Below, piece by piece: positions 12,001 through 22,701 of a stretch of DNA of 64,000 nucleotides. This DNA comes from Spongilla lacustris. Its lineage: Eukaryota > Porifera > Demospongiae > Spongillida > Spongillidae. The position numbers were made by a program, and so were the translations under genes. Numbering within the stretch: the stretch's first letter is position 1; each line of letters begins with the position of its first letter. The stretch lies in NCBI GenBank assembly GCA_949361645.1, contig OX442418.1, forward strand, positions 757,951-821,950, written 5' to 3'. The notes beneath the pieces are model-generated. The model saw only the letters and a list, made by a program, of their open reading frames with translations, was not told where the DNA came from and did not search any database.

Positions 12001-13870
12001 AATCCTGAAAAGGGTGTGGCAGCTGAGAGTGACCTGGTCATGTTCAGGGACCATGGCCTGTTGTCAGTGAAGCTACTGAGGAAGTTTCCAAAGCACTACA
12101 AAGATGGTCTGTTCACCCCACAAGATGTAGTGAAGTTGCTGGTGAGTCGTGGTGCCATAGCTATGATCAGAGATGGTGAGTACTTGATGCCTGCTCTGCT
12201 GCCCCAACTGGACTCCACCCAAGTGTCCAAGTACCTTGAAGGAGGTGCCTCCCTGATGATTAGGTTCCCCCATGGCTATATTCCTAGTGGTCTGTTTTGC
12301 TGTCTTGTGGCCCTTCTACTTTCATCTTCTTGGAAGGTGTGCACCAATAGGGGAAAGCCGTTGTGTCTATATCGCAACCGCATCAGATTAGTACATAAGG
12401 ACTCCTCAGAAATTGTGACCCTTGTTGACATGTTCTCCTATATAGAAGTGCATGTTGATGAGGCTTCAAGTGAGGTGTGTAGGGAGATAAGAGGTCTTGT
12501 CCACAGGTGTATCAAGAGTGCCTGTAGTGTGCTCAAGTACCATAATGTCCAGTTTAAAGATGCCTTCATGTGTGCAGGAGCCCGTTGTACCTCAGACCCT
12601 CCTCATGTAGCTGTAGTGGTGTGTTCAAGTTCAGCATACAAGTGGAAGTGTACCATTAAAGATGACCAGAATGGAGACCTGAGTGAGGACCAGCTGATGT
12701 GGTTGGGTGGATTTGTACAAACAGGTTTGGAGGACCAAAAGCCCAGTACAACAGGTGGGTGATGTGTGTGGTAGTACCATTTGACCACCATCTGTTCCAT
12801 CTCTGTACAGTTCCTTTCTCCCTGGACAGTGAACCATCATTACCACACCTCATGGACACTGTTGGCCCCTCACCCACAAGAATAGATGGTAAGATGGTTC
12901 CTCCCATTTCTAGTTCCCAGGTACTGTGTCTCATAACCAATGTGCATTAGTGTGTTACTGCATGAGGTTGTGTTGACAGGGCATACAGATTATCATACAG
13001 TGCTCTGTATGTATAGATTTCGACCTGCAGGTAGGACAACAGGTTAACTATCTTACAGTACCTCCTGTGTATGACGTCTGTATTTAGCTTACCAGTAAAA
13101 AATGTTTTTATATTGTTGGATTATTGGATTATTTATTTGGTTTCAAGTTCCAGATGTGTCTATTTAATGCCCTTCTCATAATATCTTTACAGAGTATAGT
13201 GGTTCCTTCTTATCTTTTCTCCCATCTGTTCTTGCCTACATACTCCATTTTATTACCCCTATTGACCACACCTCCACTGGCATACCCCACCAACCTCCTC
13301 CCCATTTGACTTTCCCTCATACCAGGGTAACTATATAACATATCTATCACACACACACACACTCAAACACACACACACACACGCACACACACACACACAC
13401 ACACACACTCAAACACACACTCACACGCACACACACACACACACACACTCAAACACACACTCACACACACTCACACGCACACATACACACACTCACACAT
13501 ACACACTCACACACACATACACACACATACACACACAGATGTGCCCACTATCAAACTGTTAACTAGCTTACCAAGCCTTGTTGGTGATGTGAGGAAGAAC
13601 CTTAACATCATACAGAGGACCAGTACTAGCTATACCAAGCTGGGGATGTACCTCCTGGATGATGACAACTGTGATATAGTACATGCTCTTAGGGAGAAGT
13701 ACCACCATGACCCTGTGGATATTGTTACAGCTGTCTACAAGATGTGGATCTATGGTACTGGAAGGAGACCAGCAACATGGCAGACATTGGTTGGTGTGCT
13801 TAGAGACATTGAGCTGAACAGTTTAGCAGATGATATTGAACATGTGTGTATGCTGAACCCTTCTAAGTGA
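6067..13870 (+). CDS. Kelch-Roc-COR-Death domain protein (ROCO GTPase)
   Basis: Seven exons: 6067-6624, 7048-7297, 7344-7386, 10694-11172, 11228-12754, 12811-12888 and 13539-13870. Every junction has GT-AG borders and matching phase, giving 1088 codons. Residues 1-275 hold Kelch-type repeats (LVTVGGY, LVVMGGRGDG, LVFVIGGA, VLLAIGGQDGD). Residues 285-630 are a Roc GTPase: P-loop GAAGVGKT 307-314, G3 DSGGQ 458-462, G4 THRD 540-543. COR follows to about residue 920. The last exon encodes a Death domain with LGMYLL, the PATWQTLVGVLRDIE core and LADDIEHV. ROCO proteins are large signalling GTPases that dimerise through COR; the Death domain implies homotypic interaction in a death or immune-type pathway (inference). 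An acidic stretch of about 100 residues widens the G1-G3 spacing. The join of Kelch to Roc crosses a 3.3-kb intron and rests on phase alone; two separate genes cannot be excluded. Confidence 0.82.
7657..7716. repeat. (TG)n microsatellite
   Basis: About 60 bp of TG dinucleotides with two TTTTG interruptions, in intron 3 of the Kelch-ROCO gene. Confidence 0.95.
8291..9113. mobile_element. 823-bp foldback (inverted-repeat) element
   Basis: The left arm, about 386 bp (8291-8676), and the right arm (8727-9113) are near-perfect reverse complements separated by about 50 bp. Arm ends are GGGAAAGTTTACGAG and CTCGTAAACTTTCCC; the inner ends are CGCGCCAATG and CATTGGCGCG. Both flanks are AT-rich AAATAAAATAAAA, which could be a target duplication. 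No transposase is encoded. Such long-armed elements are non-autonomous foldback/MITE transposons; a transcript through this intron would form a very long hairpin. Family not recognised. Confidence 0.85.
9114..10693 (+). other. Rest of Kelch-ROCO intron 3
   Basis: Contains an unrecognised 118-codon open frame at 9189-9545 immediately outside the foldback element, with balanced codon-like composition but no motif I know. It also has poly-G/poly-C runs at about 9769-9785 and 9820-9830, and AT-rich DNA. The open frame could be a transposon fragment or chance; I do not assign a function. Confidence 0.4.
13350..13537. repeat. (CA)n microsatellite in the last intron
   Basis: CACACA with CTCAAA, CGCA and CATA interruptions, ending directly at the acceptor ACACACAG of the Death-domain exon (13539). 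The microsatellite effectively serves as the 3' splice-site tract. Confidence 0.95.
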
Positions 13871-14308
13871 CCATGAGCTCATGGTGCATACTATTGAGCA
13901 TATAAAGTAGATATGCAACCATATCACTAGTGATTATATTTGTTTTTAATGTTATGTTGATAAGTTTATGCAGGTCCCCAGGCCATCCATTCCTTAACAG
14001 TATATGTACACATGCTGTCATGACAACAGCTGCACCACCACAAGGATGGTTAGTTGCCTGGGGGAGCCTCCCCCATCACATGCATGAAAACTGGGGGGTC
14101 ATCATTTCAAGGAGCTTCCAAAGAAGCCAGACTGTGTTGATGATTTGACTGGAGAGACAGGGCGGAGTGTGCAACTAAATAAGTGGAAGAAATGTACAGC
14201 TGATGATTTAGAGTGTTCATTGAGACTATTAGCTAGTGCTTAGGAAGCCCGCACCTTCACACACACTCCTGCTATCAAAGGTAACGACCCACAAATTCTG
14301 AGGACAAG
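13871..14308. other. Region downstream of the Kelch-ROCO gene
   Basis: Follows the stop codon at 13868-13870. No clear AATAAA signal and no convincing open frame. A short run near 14170-14300 leads into the 46-bp array. Confidence 0.4.
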
Positions 14309-16850
14309 ACAATACATGCAGCTGCAGGTACAGTAAGCACACACCTCCTCCATCTTAGTGTCCCCACATGCAGGTACAGTAAGCACACACCTCCTCCATC
14401 TTAGTGTCCCCACGTGCAGGTACAGTAAGCACACACCTCCTCCATCTTAGTGTCCCGACATGCAGGTACAGTAAGCACACACCTCCTCCATCTTAGTGTC
14501 CCCACATGCAGGTACAGTAAGCGCACACCTCCTCCATCTTAGTGTCCCCACACGCAGGTACAGTAAGCGCACACCTCCTCCATCTTAGTGTCCCCACACG
14601 CAGGTACAGTAAGCACACACCTCCTCCATCTTAGTGTCCCCACATGCAGGTACAGTAAGCACACACCTCCTCCATCTTAGTGTCCCCACATGCAGGTACA
14701 GTAAGCACACACCTCCTCCATCTTAGTGTCCCCACGTGCAGGTACAGTAAGCACACACCTCCTCCATCTTAGTGTCCCGACATGCAGGTACAGTAAGCAC
14801 ACACCTCCTCCATCTTAGTGTCCCCACATGCAGGTACAGTAGCACACACCTCCTCCATCTTAGTGTCCCCACATGCAGGTACAGTAAGCACACATTTCCT
14901 CCATCTTAGTGTCCCCACATGCAGGTACAGTAAGGACACACCTCCTCCATCTTAGTGTCCCCACATGCAGGTACAGTAAGCACACACCTCCTCCATCTTA
15001 GTGTCCCCACATGCAGGTACAGTAAGCACACACCTCCTCCATCTTAGTGTCCCCACACGCAGGTACAGTAAGCACACACCTCCTCCATCTTAGTGTCCCC
15101 ACACGCAGGTACAGTAAGCACACACCTCCTCCATCTTAGTGTCCCCACACGCAGGTACAGTAAGCACACACCTCCTCCATCTTAGTGTCCCCACATGCAG
15201 GTACAGTAAGCACACACCTCCTCCATCTTAGTGTCCCCACATGCAGGTACAGTAAGTACACACCTCCTCCATCTTAGTGTCCCCACATGCAGGTACAGTA
15301 AGCACACACCTCCTCCATCTTAGTGTCCCCACATGCAGGTACAGTAAGCACACACCTCCTCCATCTTAGTGTCCCCAGGTACAGTAAGCACACACCTCCT
15401 CCATCTTAGTGCCCCCAGGTACAGTAAGCACACACCTCCTCCATCTTAGTGTCCTTACATGCAGGTACAGTAAGCACGCACCTCCTCCATCTTAGTGTCC
15501 CCACATGCAGGTACAGTAAGCACACACCTCCTCCATCTTAGTGTCCCCACATGCAGGTACAGTAAGCACACACCTCCTCCATCTTAGTGTCCCCAGGTAC
15601 AGTAAGCACACACCTCCTCCATCTTAGTGTCCCCACATGCAGGTACAGTAGCACACACCTCCTCCATCTTAGTGTCCCCACATGCAGGTACAGTAAGCAC
15701 ACATCTCCTCCATCTTAGTGTCCCCACATGCAGGTACAGTAAGGACACACCTCCTCCATCTTAGTGTCCCCACATGCAGGTACAGTAAGCACACACCTCC
15801 TCCATCTTAGTGTCCCCACATGCAGGTACAGTAAGCACACACCTCCTCCATCTTAGTGTCCCCACACGCAGGTACAGTAAGCACACACCTCCTCCATCTT
15901 AGTGTCCCCACACGCAGGTACAGTAAGCACACACCTCCTCCATCTTAGTGTCCCCACACGCAGGTACAGTAAGCACACACCTCCTCCATCTTAGTGTCCC
16001 CACATGCAGGTACAGTAAGCACACACCTCCTCCATCTTAGTGTCCCCACATGCAGGTACAGTAAGTACACACCTCCTCCATCTTAGTGTCCCCACATGCA
16101 GGTACAGTAAGCACACACCTCCTCCATCTTAGTGTCCCCACATGCAGGTACAGTAAGCACACACCTCCTCCATCTTAGTGTCCCCAGGTACAGTAAGCAC
16201 ACACCTCCTCCATCTTAGTGCCCCCAGGTACAGTAAGCACACACCTCCTCCATCTTAGTGTCCTTACATGCAGGTACAGTAAGCACGCACCTCCTCCATC
16301 TTAGTGTCCCCACATGCAGGTACAGTAAGCACACACCTCCTCCATCTTAGTGTCCCCACATGCAGGTACAGTAAGCACACACCTCCTCCATCTTAGTGTC
16401 CCCAGGTACAGTAAGCACACACCTCCTCCATCTTAGTGCCCCCAGGTACAGTAAGCACACACCTCCTCCATCTTAGTGTCCTTACATGCAGGTACAGTAA
16501 GCACGCACCTCCTCCATCTTAGTGTCCCCACATGCAGGTACAGTAAGCACACACCTCCTCCATCTTAGTGTCCCCACGTGCAGGTACAGTAAGCACACAC
16601 CTCCTCCATCTTAGTGTCCCCACGTGCAGGTACAGTAAGCACACACCTCCTCCATCTTAGTGTCCCCACGTGCAGGTACAGTAAGCACACACCTCCTCCA
16701 TCTTAGTGTCCCCACGTGCAGGTACAGTAAGCACACACCTCCTCCATCTTAGTGTCCCCACATGCAGGTACAGTAAGCACACACCTCCTCCATCTTAGTG
16801 TCCCCACATGCAGGTACAGTAAGCACACACCTCCTCCATCTTAGTGTCCT
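14309..16850. repeat. 46-bp minisatellite, about 55 copies, with higher-order structure
   Basis: The unit is CAGGTACAGTAAGCACACAC + CTCCTCCATCTTAGTGTCCC + CACATG. Shorter units lack CACATG. Marker variants (ACAGTAGC at 14836 and 15645; AAGGACAC; GTAAGTACAC; paired short units) recur about 810 bp apart, showing that a block of roughly 810 bp was duplicated inside the array; a further part-copy of the short-unit block lies near 16400-16505. Each unit contains an acceptor-like CTCCTCCATCTTAG and a donor-like CAGGTACAG. Confidence 0.95.
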
Positions 16851-17160
16851 TACCTTTGGCTGAAGGACGGCAGTCTCCTCATCAGCCACTTACAGCACCT
16901 CCACCTACTCATTATCAACTGGGACAATGACACAACACTTACAACATTCCTGCATAAGAAGAGAACTGGTCCCACACTTCTACCATGCCCCTCCCTCTAC
17001 CTTGCCCCTGCCTCTACCATGCCCTTCCCTCTGCCATGCCCCTCCCTCTGCCATATCATGAGCTGCCCTAATATAACCTGTAACATATTAACTGCTGCCC
17101 TAATATAACCCCTTGTGCCCCTAACATATCCAACGATGGACTTGGACAGAAACCACAAAG
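16851..17160 (+). other. Possible isolated exon next to the 46-bp array
   Basis: From the last acceptor-like TTAG of the array, a frame reads CPYLWLKDGSLLISHLQHL and stays open for about 75 codons, becoming CTCC-rich. On the other strand VADEETAVLQPK ends in a good donor (GGTAAGG). Either could be a real exon; no family was recognised and strand is undecided. Confidence 0.25.
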
Positions 17161-17171
17161 CATGCACATGT

Positions 17172-17382
17172 GGTGTAGTGGGCTAAGATGGTGCAGTAGA
17201 GGGCTAAGATGGTGCAGTAGAGGGCTAAGATGGTGCAGTAGAGGGCTAAGATGGTGCAGTAGAGGGCTAAGATGGTGCAGTAGAGGGCTAAGATGGTGCA
17301 GTAGAGGGCTAAGATGGTGCAGTAGAGGGCTAAGATGGTGCAGTAGAGGGCTAAGATGGTGCAGTAGAGGGCTAAGATAGTT
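17172..17382. repeat. 21-bp minisatellite, GGGCTAAGATGGTGCAGTAGA
   Basis: About ten perfect copies. The period is divisible by three, so several frames stay open with a 7-residue repeat; these are not taken as genes. Confidence 0.95.
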
Positions 17383-17744
17383 ACAAACATCAGTCATGTG
17401 GTGTGAGTGTGTCTGTGTGTGTAAGTTGTTAGGCAGCTAATGTTTTTTCATGACAAAGTCAAGGTTGAATTTACCAATTGGTTTTTTAAAATTTTGAGTT
17501 CAATACTCATTTGTAAATTAGGAAGAATGTTGTAAGAGGGAATTATCAATATATGATGGGGCTATGCACATGTGAAGTCCATGTACACTCATCTGTAGTT
17601 CCGTGATTCAGCTACTATTATATGTGGTAATTTCTACATTGGACACGCCCACTCATATGTTCTGGCCCTTATTTAAAAAAAAAAACTCAGATCTAACACT
17701 TGTCCAAAAGATCTAACATGTGACTCGACTTGTTAAAAAGTGTA

Positions 17745-18300
17745 AGTTTACAGAGCTGCACAACATGCATTTTATTAGCTAAGGGTTCATGCATGAGTGT
17801 TTATGAACATTATCATGTGATGAACTATAATGAAACTGCAATTTGATGCATGCTGTAATGATATGACTGCTAGTACAGCACACAATTATATACAGATAAA
17901 AAAGAGTATTGGGCTTGGAGGGACCACGGTAAAGGATGAGTAGCAAAGAAGGTGCTTGCATGGGTCACATGTGGAGATCCAGTCTGATTGGTCCGTGTTG
18001 ATGGCATGGTTGGGTGCTAATAACCTCTCACTTCTATATTATAATTATATGGTAGGTATGTTGCAGATGGGGTCAAATAGTACTATTAAGTTGGCAACAG
18101 CTAGCTATCACATCCCATCATGTGTTCTACTGGGAGTGGGGTATGTCACCATGCACTCAGTTCTTGCATGTTTGTACATATTCTACCAAGATTCATAGTA
18201 TCAAGGAGTCATGAACTGGACTTAGTGTGCAAGCGTATTTCCGAAAGCATTTCAAGGGCATTGATAGGAATTAAATTAACTCTTGTGTAAGTTAAAACCT
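17745..18300 (+). repeat. Dispersed repeat, copy 1 (about 550 bp)
   Basis: Shares extended similarity with 19885-20470, including TTTATTAGCTAAGGGT, GTCACATGTGGAGATCCAGT, GAGTCATGAACTGGACTTAG and a terminal CTCTTGTGTAAGTTAA, in the same orientation. It has no coding capacity and is probably a non-autonomous transposon family of unknown class. Confidence 0.8.
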
Positions 18301-19884
18301 TTGTGTGTCTAAACGTGTTTCTCCGCATGGACGGTGACCAGCCCTCAAAATGTAGGTTCCGGAATCGTGAATGGCCAGGTTTGTGCTGAGACAGGAAACT
18401 GACGGACAGTATTCTGTCGACTGAATCGGTTCAGTTTCCTAACGTGTTCCTCCGCATGGACGGTCGCAGTGTGAAATCATTTAGGTTCAGGCCTAGTGAA
18501 TGCGCATTTCGGAGCCGGACCTTGGGAAAAATCCAAGATCACTATTTTGTAGAAACTCAATTTATTTGGAGTTTATAATGGTCGTTGAGGCTAATAATTT
18601 AATCAGTTATTGTGTATAGCTAACATTTTTTTGTGTACTGAGCGAAGCGAATTTAGCCTATATACAAGGGATTTCAGTTGAGTAAAAATTAAATTTAGTC
18701 ATGGCAGATCACTTGTGAAATCAAAATATGATTTGCGTCTTTTTTTTTGCTGTGTATTGTGGCGTGCCTGTTTACTCTCTGAAGAGCGCTCCGTGGCGCC
18801 ACAATGACTTGAAGCAGAACTCCACATAAAATAAATCTAACTCAGGAGTTTTTTTCTTTAAAAACATTATAATGAAGTTCATTTGATTCTACGGTACCGT
18901 ACATAGATGTGGCGTAGACAATGCCCTAACTCTACATTATTAATAGTAGGCCCCTGCTCATGGATCACCGAACCAGGTGTTTTGCTGATTCCTATAGAGT
19001 GGGCTCGAAACAACGGAGAACTACAGTGATACATTGCGTGCTTTTGGTCCCATAATAAAAGCTAAGGCGGGGCAACTATTACGTAATCGTGTTGCTCCGC
19101 AAACGTGGGACGACACTTGTTTCACGTGCGCGTGCTGAGTGATGTAATCTTAAACTATAATTAGTACACCCAGTATTAAGATAGAGCCTCACAGACACAG
19201 CATTTGAAGGTATGTTTTGGATCACTGCATTTATTCCACATCCACACTATATGGCGCAGAGATGACATCACACCAGTATCGCTGCACCAGTGAGTTGGAA
19301 TATATCGAACTAGAATTTTGGGGGGCGTGGTAAGTCAAACTGCGTTGGAATGGGTTACATACCTCCCCCCTCAAATACTCGTAGAGATATTATATTTTCA
19401 TTTCTAGGCGACCAGAGACGATAAGAGTGGTGTGGGAGTACGACTCACGTTCGGTTTGCTCTGAGCCTGTAAGCTGGTCATCATTATCATTATTATTTAT
19501 GTATGTTGCCATAACAAAAGGCTCGCGTGGGCAGGTAAAGTGGAACCCGGAGGCAGTTCGCGATCAGGGAGCAGCAGGGGTGTTGGTGCTGCAACGAAAA
19601 CCGGAAATATCCCTAGACGTTTCACAGCGTCAGGTAATTAATTCCTACCACGACACGCTGACACGCAGCAATCTGTGACGATTTTTCGGTAATCCAGGTG
19701 CTAAAAAACTTCCAACAGTACCACAGATAGTTAAAAATGTGCGTGTGTGCATGTGTGTGTATGTGTATGTGATATACATGTGCATGCACGCATACGTGCA
19801 CGATGGTGTGATTTGCTTCCTGCACATACCTTAGGGCGCTGAGCAACTGTCTGGCCCTAAGTGGTGCAAGTACTCCATCGAAAG
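18301..19884. other. Interval between the two dispersed-repeat copies
   Basis: Unique DNA. It has a motif repeated about 145 bp apart near 18314 and 18440 (CTCCGCATGGACGGT). Two exon-like pieces at about 19408-19467 and 19519-19632 have splice-like borders and read RPETIRVVWEYDSRS and RGQVKWNPEAVRDQG, but no family was recognised. The rest shows nothing I can name. Confidence 0.3.
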
Positions 19885-20470
19885 TGTAAGTTAACTTGAC
19901 AAAGCCGCACATCATTTAAAATTTATTAGCTAAGGGTGAATGCTAGAGTGTTTAGGAACATTGTCATGTGATTCATGATATGAATTAAAACGAAACTGAA
20001 TTGCAATTGCAATTCAAAGTTTGATGCTGTAGTATTATGACTGATGTAGATCAACACACAATTACATGGGTTGGCGGGAGGCACCACAGTACAGGAAGAG
20101 TAGCAAAGAGGGTGCATGCATGGGTCACATGTGGAGATCCAGTCTGATTGGTCAATGTTGATGACATCATTGGTCAGCAGGGTGCTCATAACCTCCCACT
20201 TCTTCATTATATGGTAGGTGTGTTGCATTTGTTGCAGGTGGAACCAAACAGTAATGGTGACCATGGGTTGGCAACAGTTAACTATGACATTGCTCCGTGT
20301 GTGCTACAGGGGATAGGGTATGTTACCAGTTCTTGCATTTCTGTTTGTACATACCTTGCCAAAATTCATGGTATCAAGGAGTCATGAACTGGACTTAGTG
20401 TGCAAGCCTATTTCCGAAAGCATTTCAAGGGCATTGATTGGAATCAAATTAACTCTTGTGTAAGTTAATC
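19885..20470 (+). repeat. Dispersed repeat, copy 2
   Basis: Direct-orientation homologue of 17745-18300, with small indels. Starts at AATTTATTAGCTAAGGGTGA and ends with CTCTTGTGTAAGTTAA. About 420 bp upstream of the nucleoredoxin-like gene start. Confidence 0.8.
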
Positions 20471-20828
20471 TTTGTGTGATAAAACCAAATATAGGGCTTT
20501 ATGTAGCTAATGGCTTGGGATACTTAGAAATTGATGCTCTTCACTCACCCTATGAGTCATGCTAAAAATAGCCAATACACCCTATGAGTCATGCTAAAAA
20601 TAGCCAATGCACCAGTCACAAAGACCTACCATGCAAGCAGTGACTGATCTTCAGTGAACTAAATAATCATGTTGTCCATTACAATGATCTTCACTATTGT
20701 TGGTGGTGGGTCTTTGGTGGGCTAAATCCTTTTGGTGACTACTCCCCTATTTGGTGACCACTCCCCTATTTGGTGACTACTCCGCTTTGTGCCACTCCCC
20801 CCACTTACCTCTTTGTATCCAGCGGGAA

Positions 20829-20836
20829 TATAAATA
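20829..20836 (+). promoter_or_regulatory. TATA-like element upstream of the nucleoredoxin-like gene
   Basis: TATAAATA lies 60 bp before the inferred start codon at 20889, so transcription would begin near 20860 with a very short 5'UTR. Position and sequence fit; untested. Confidence 0.4.
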
Positions 20837-20888
20837 TAATTGTGTGCACAGCATTGCGCAACTAACCACTTCCCTTAGCTCAGCTGAG

Positions 20889-22668
20889 ATGGAGAGATCG
20901 CCAGCCACAAATGGTGAGCCACATTAGAAGACAGTCAGTTATTAAAGTTATATGTGTACATCATAACTGGGCATGCCAACACATGCTACAATTGGCCACA
21001 CCATCCTATTCCCTACTGCACATGGACGTTTCCACCTGAAATAAAGCCCACCTCTTACACCCCCTGTCCTGTATGGAGCATAACATGTATGAAAAGATCT
21101 GGTCAACCAAACTGGACATTACATTTATATACACAGTTGAATCACTTAATAACACCTAGGAGTCTGAATACGCCTTATCACTGAGTGTGCAAGATTTCAT
21201 AACATGATGTGTGTCAGGGGGGTGGAGGGGAGGGGTGGTAGTCAGGGGGGTGGGGAGGGGTAGTAGTCAGGGGGTGGGGAGGGTGGTAGTCAGGGGGGTG
21301 GGGAGGGGTGGTAGTCAGGGGGTGGGGAGGGTGGTAGTCAGGGGGGTGGGGAGGGGTGGTAGTCAGGGGGGTGGGGAGGGGTGGTAGTCAGGGGGATGGG
21401 GAGGGGTGGTAGTCAGGGTATCACTCCACCTCCTAGCCTAGCATCACGACCTCCTACCTTCAGAGGATGCGGCAGTAGCTCCCTGGCTCAGAAACTGTTC
21501 ATTTGTGGATTCAGCAATGGCCGAAGTGCCTCTGTCAAGGGTGACAAAGAATGAGCTGATTTGTGTGAGTGTGTTATGTTATTACGACTAACATCATACT
21601 GATTGATGTGTTATGGCTAACATTGTGCTGATTGATGTGTTATGGCTAACATTGTGCTGATTGATGTGTTATGGCTAACATTATGCTGATTGATGTGTTA
21701 TGACTAACATTGTGCTGATTGATGTGTTATGACTAACATTGTGCTGATTGATGTGTTATGGCTAACATTGTGCTGATTGATGTGTTATGGCTAACATTGT
21801 GCTGATTGATATGTTATGGCTAACATTGTGCTGATTGATGTGTTACGGCTAACATTGTGCTGATTGATGTGTTATGGCTAACATTATGCTGATTGATGTG
21901 TTATGGCTAACATCATACTGATTGATGTCATGATGTGCACAAATGCTATCTACAGTAAAATTCATGTCTGTACGTGAGCATCATGGAGTGCAGGTGTATG
22001 TGAGCATGTTGATGCACATGCACACAGGTGAGGCACATATGCTCTTATGCAGCTACCCTTCTCCCATCAGATCCACTTCTCTGCCGCCTGGTGTCCACCT
22101 TGTCAGAGGTTTTTACCCAAATTAATGAGGTAATTATACATTTTGTGTCTGTGTTAGCGAAAATTTGAATTCTATGGTACTCCTGTGCCATTCAAATGTC
22201 TCTAATTCCAACAATTTTGCTATATAAATTTGACTAATGGCTGTGATAAAATTAATTTAGTTATGCGACCAATTCTCCTTTTGAATATTTCAACATTATC
22301 TATATGTAAGGCATTGATTAAACGTTAACCATATGCACATGTTATATAGGCACATCTATACAGTACCTCCCACTGCACATGTACACTAAAGCCACCATAC
22401 CTCCTCCCCATGCAGGTTTTATGACTACTTGCAGATAATGGGAAAGTCATTTGAAGTTGTGTATGTCTCCAGTGACTAGTGAGTTACTCTTGTGTTCAGT
22501 AGAAGTGCTTGCATCAAGTTGCTGCTAATTCTCCTAGCTCCAGAGAAGACATGGCTAGGTACATGAGGGAGAAGGGCATGCCCTGGGTGGCCCTGAGATA
22601 TGATGATCCTGCAGCAGAGGCTATGAGGAAACAGTTTGGGTGAGTTGTAGTGTGTGTGTGTGTGTGTG

Positions 22669-22701
<33 letters not shown>

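Noticed and set aside
14309..16850. CRISPR-like array
   Set aside because: Units are contiguous with no unique spacers and the context is eukaryotic; it is a minisatellite.
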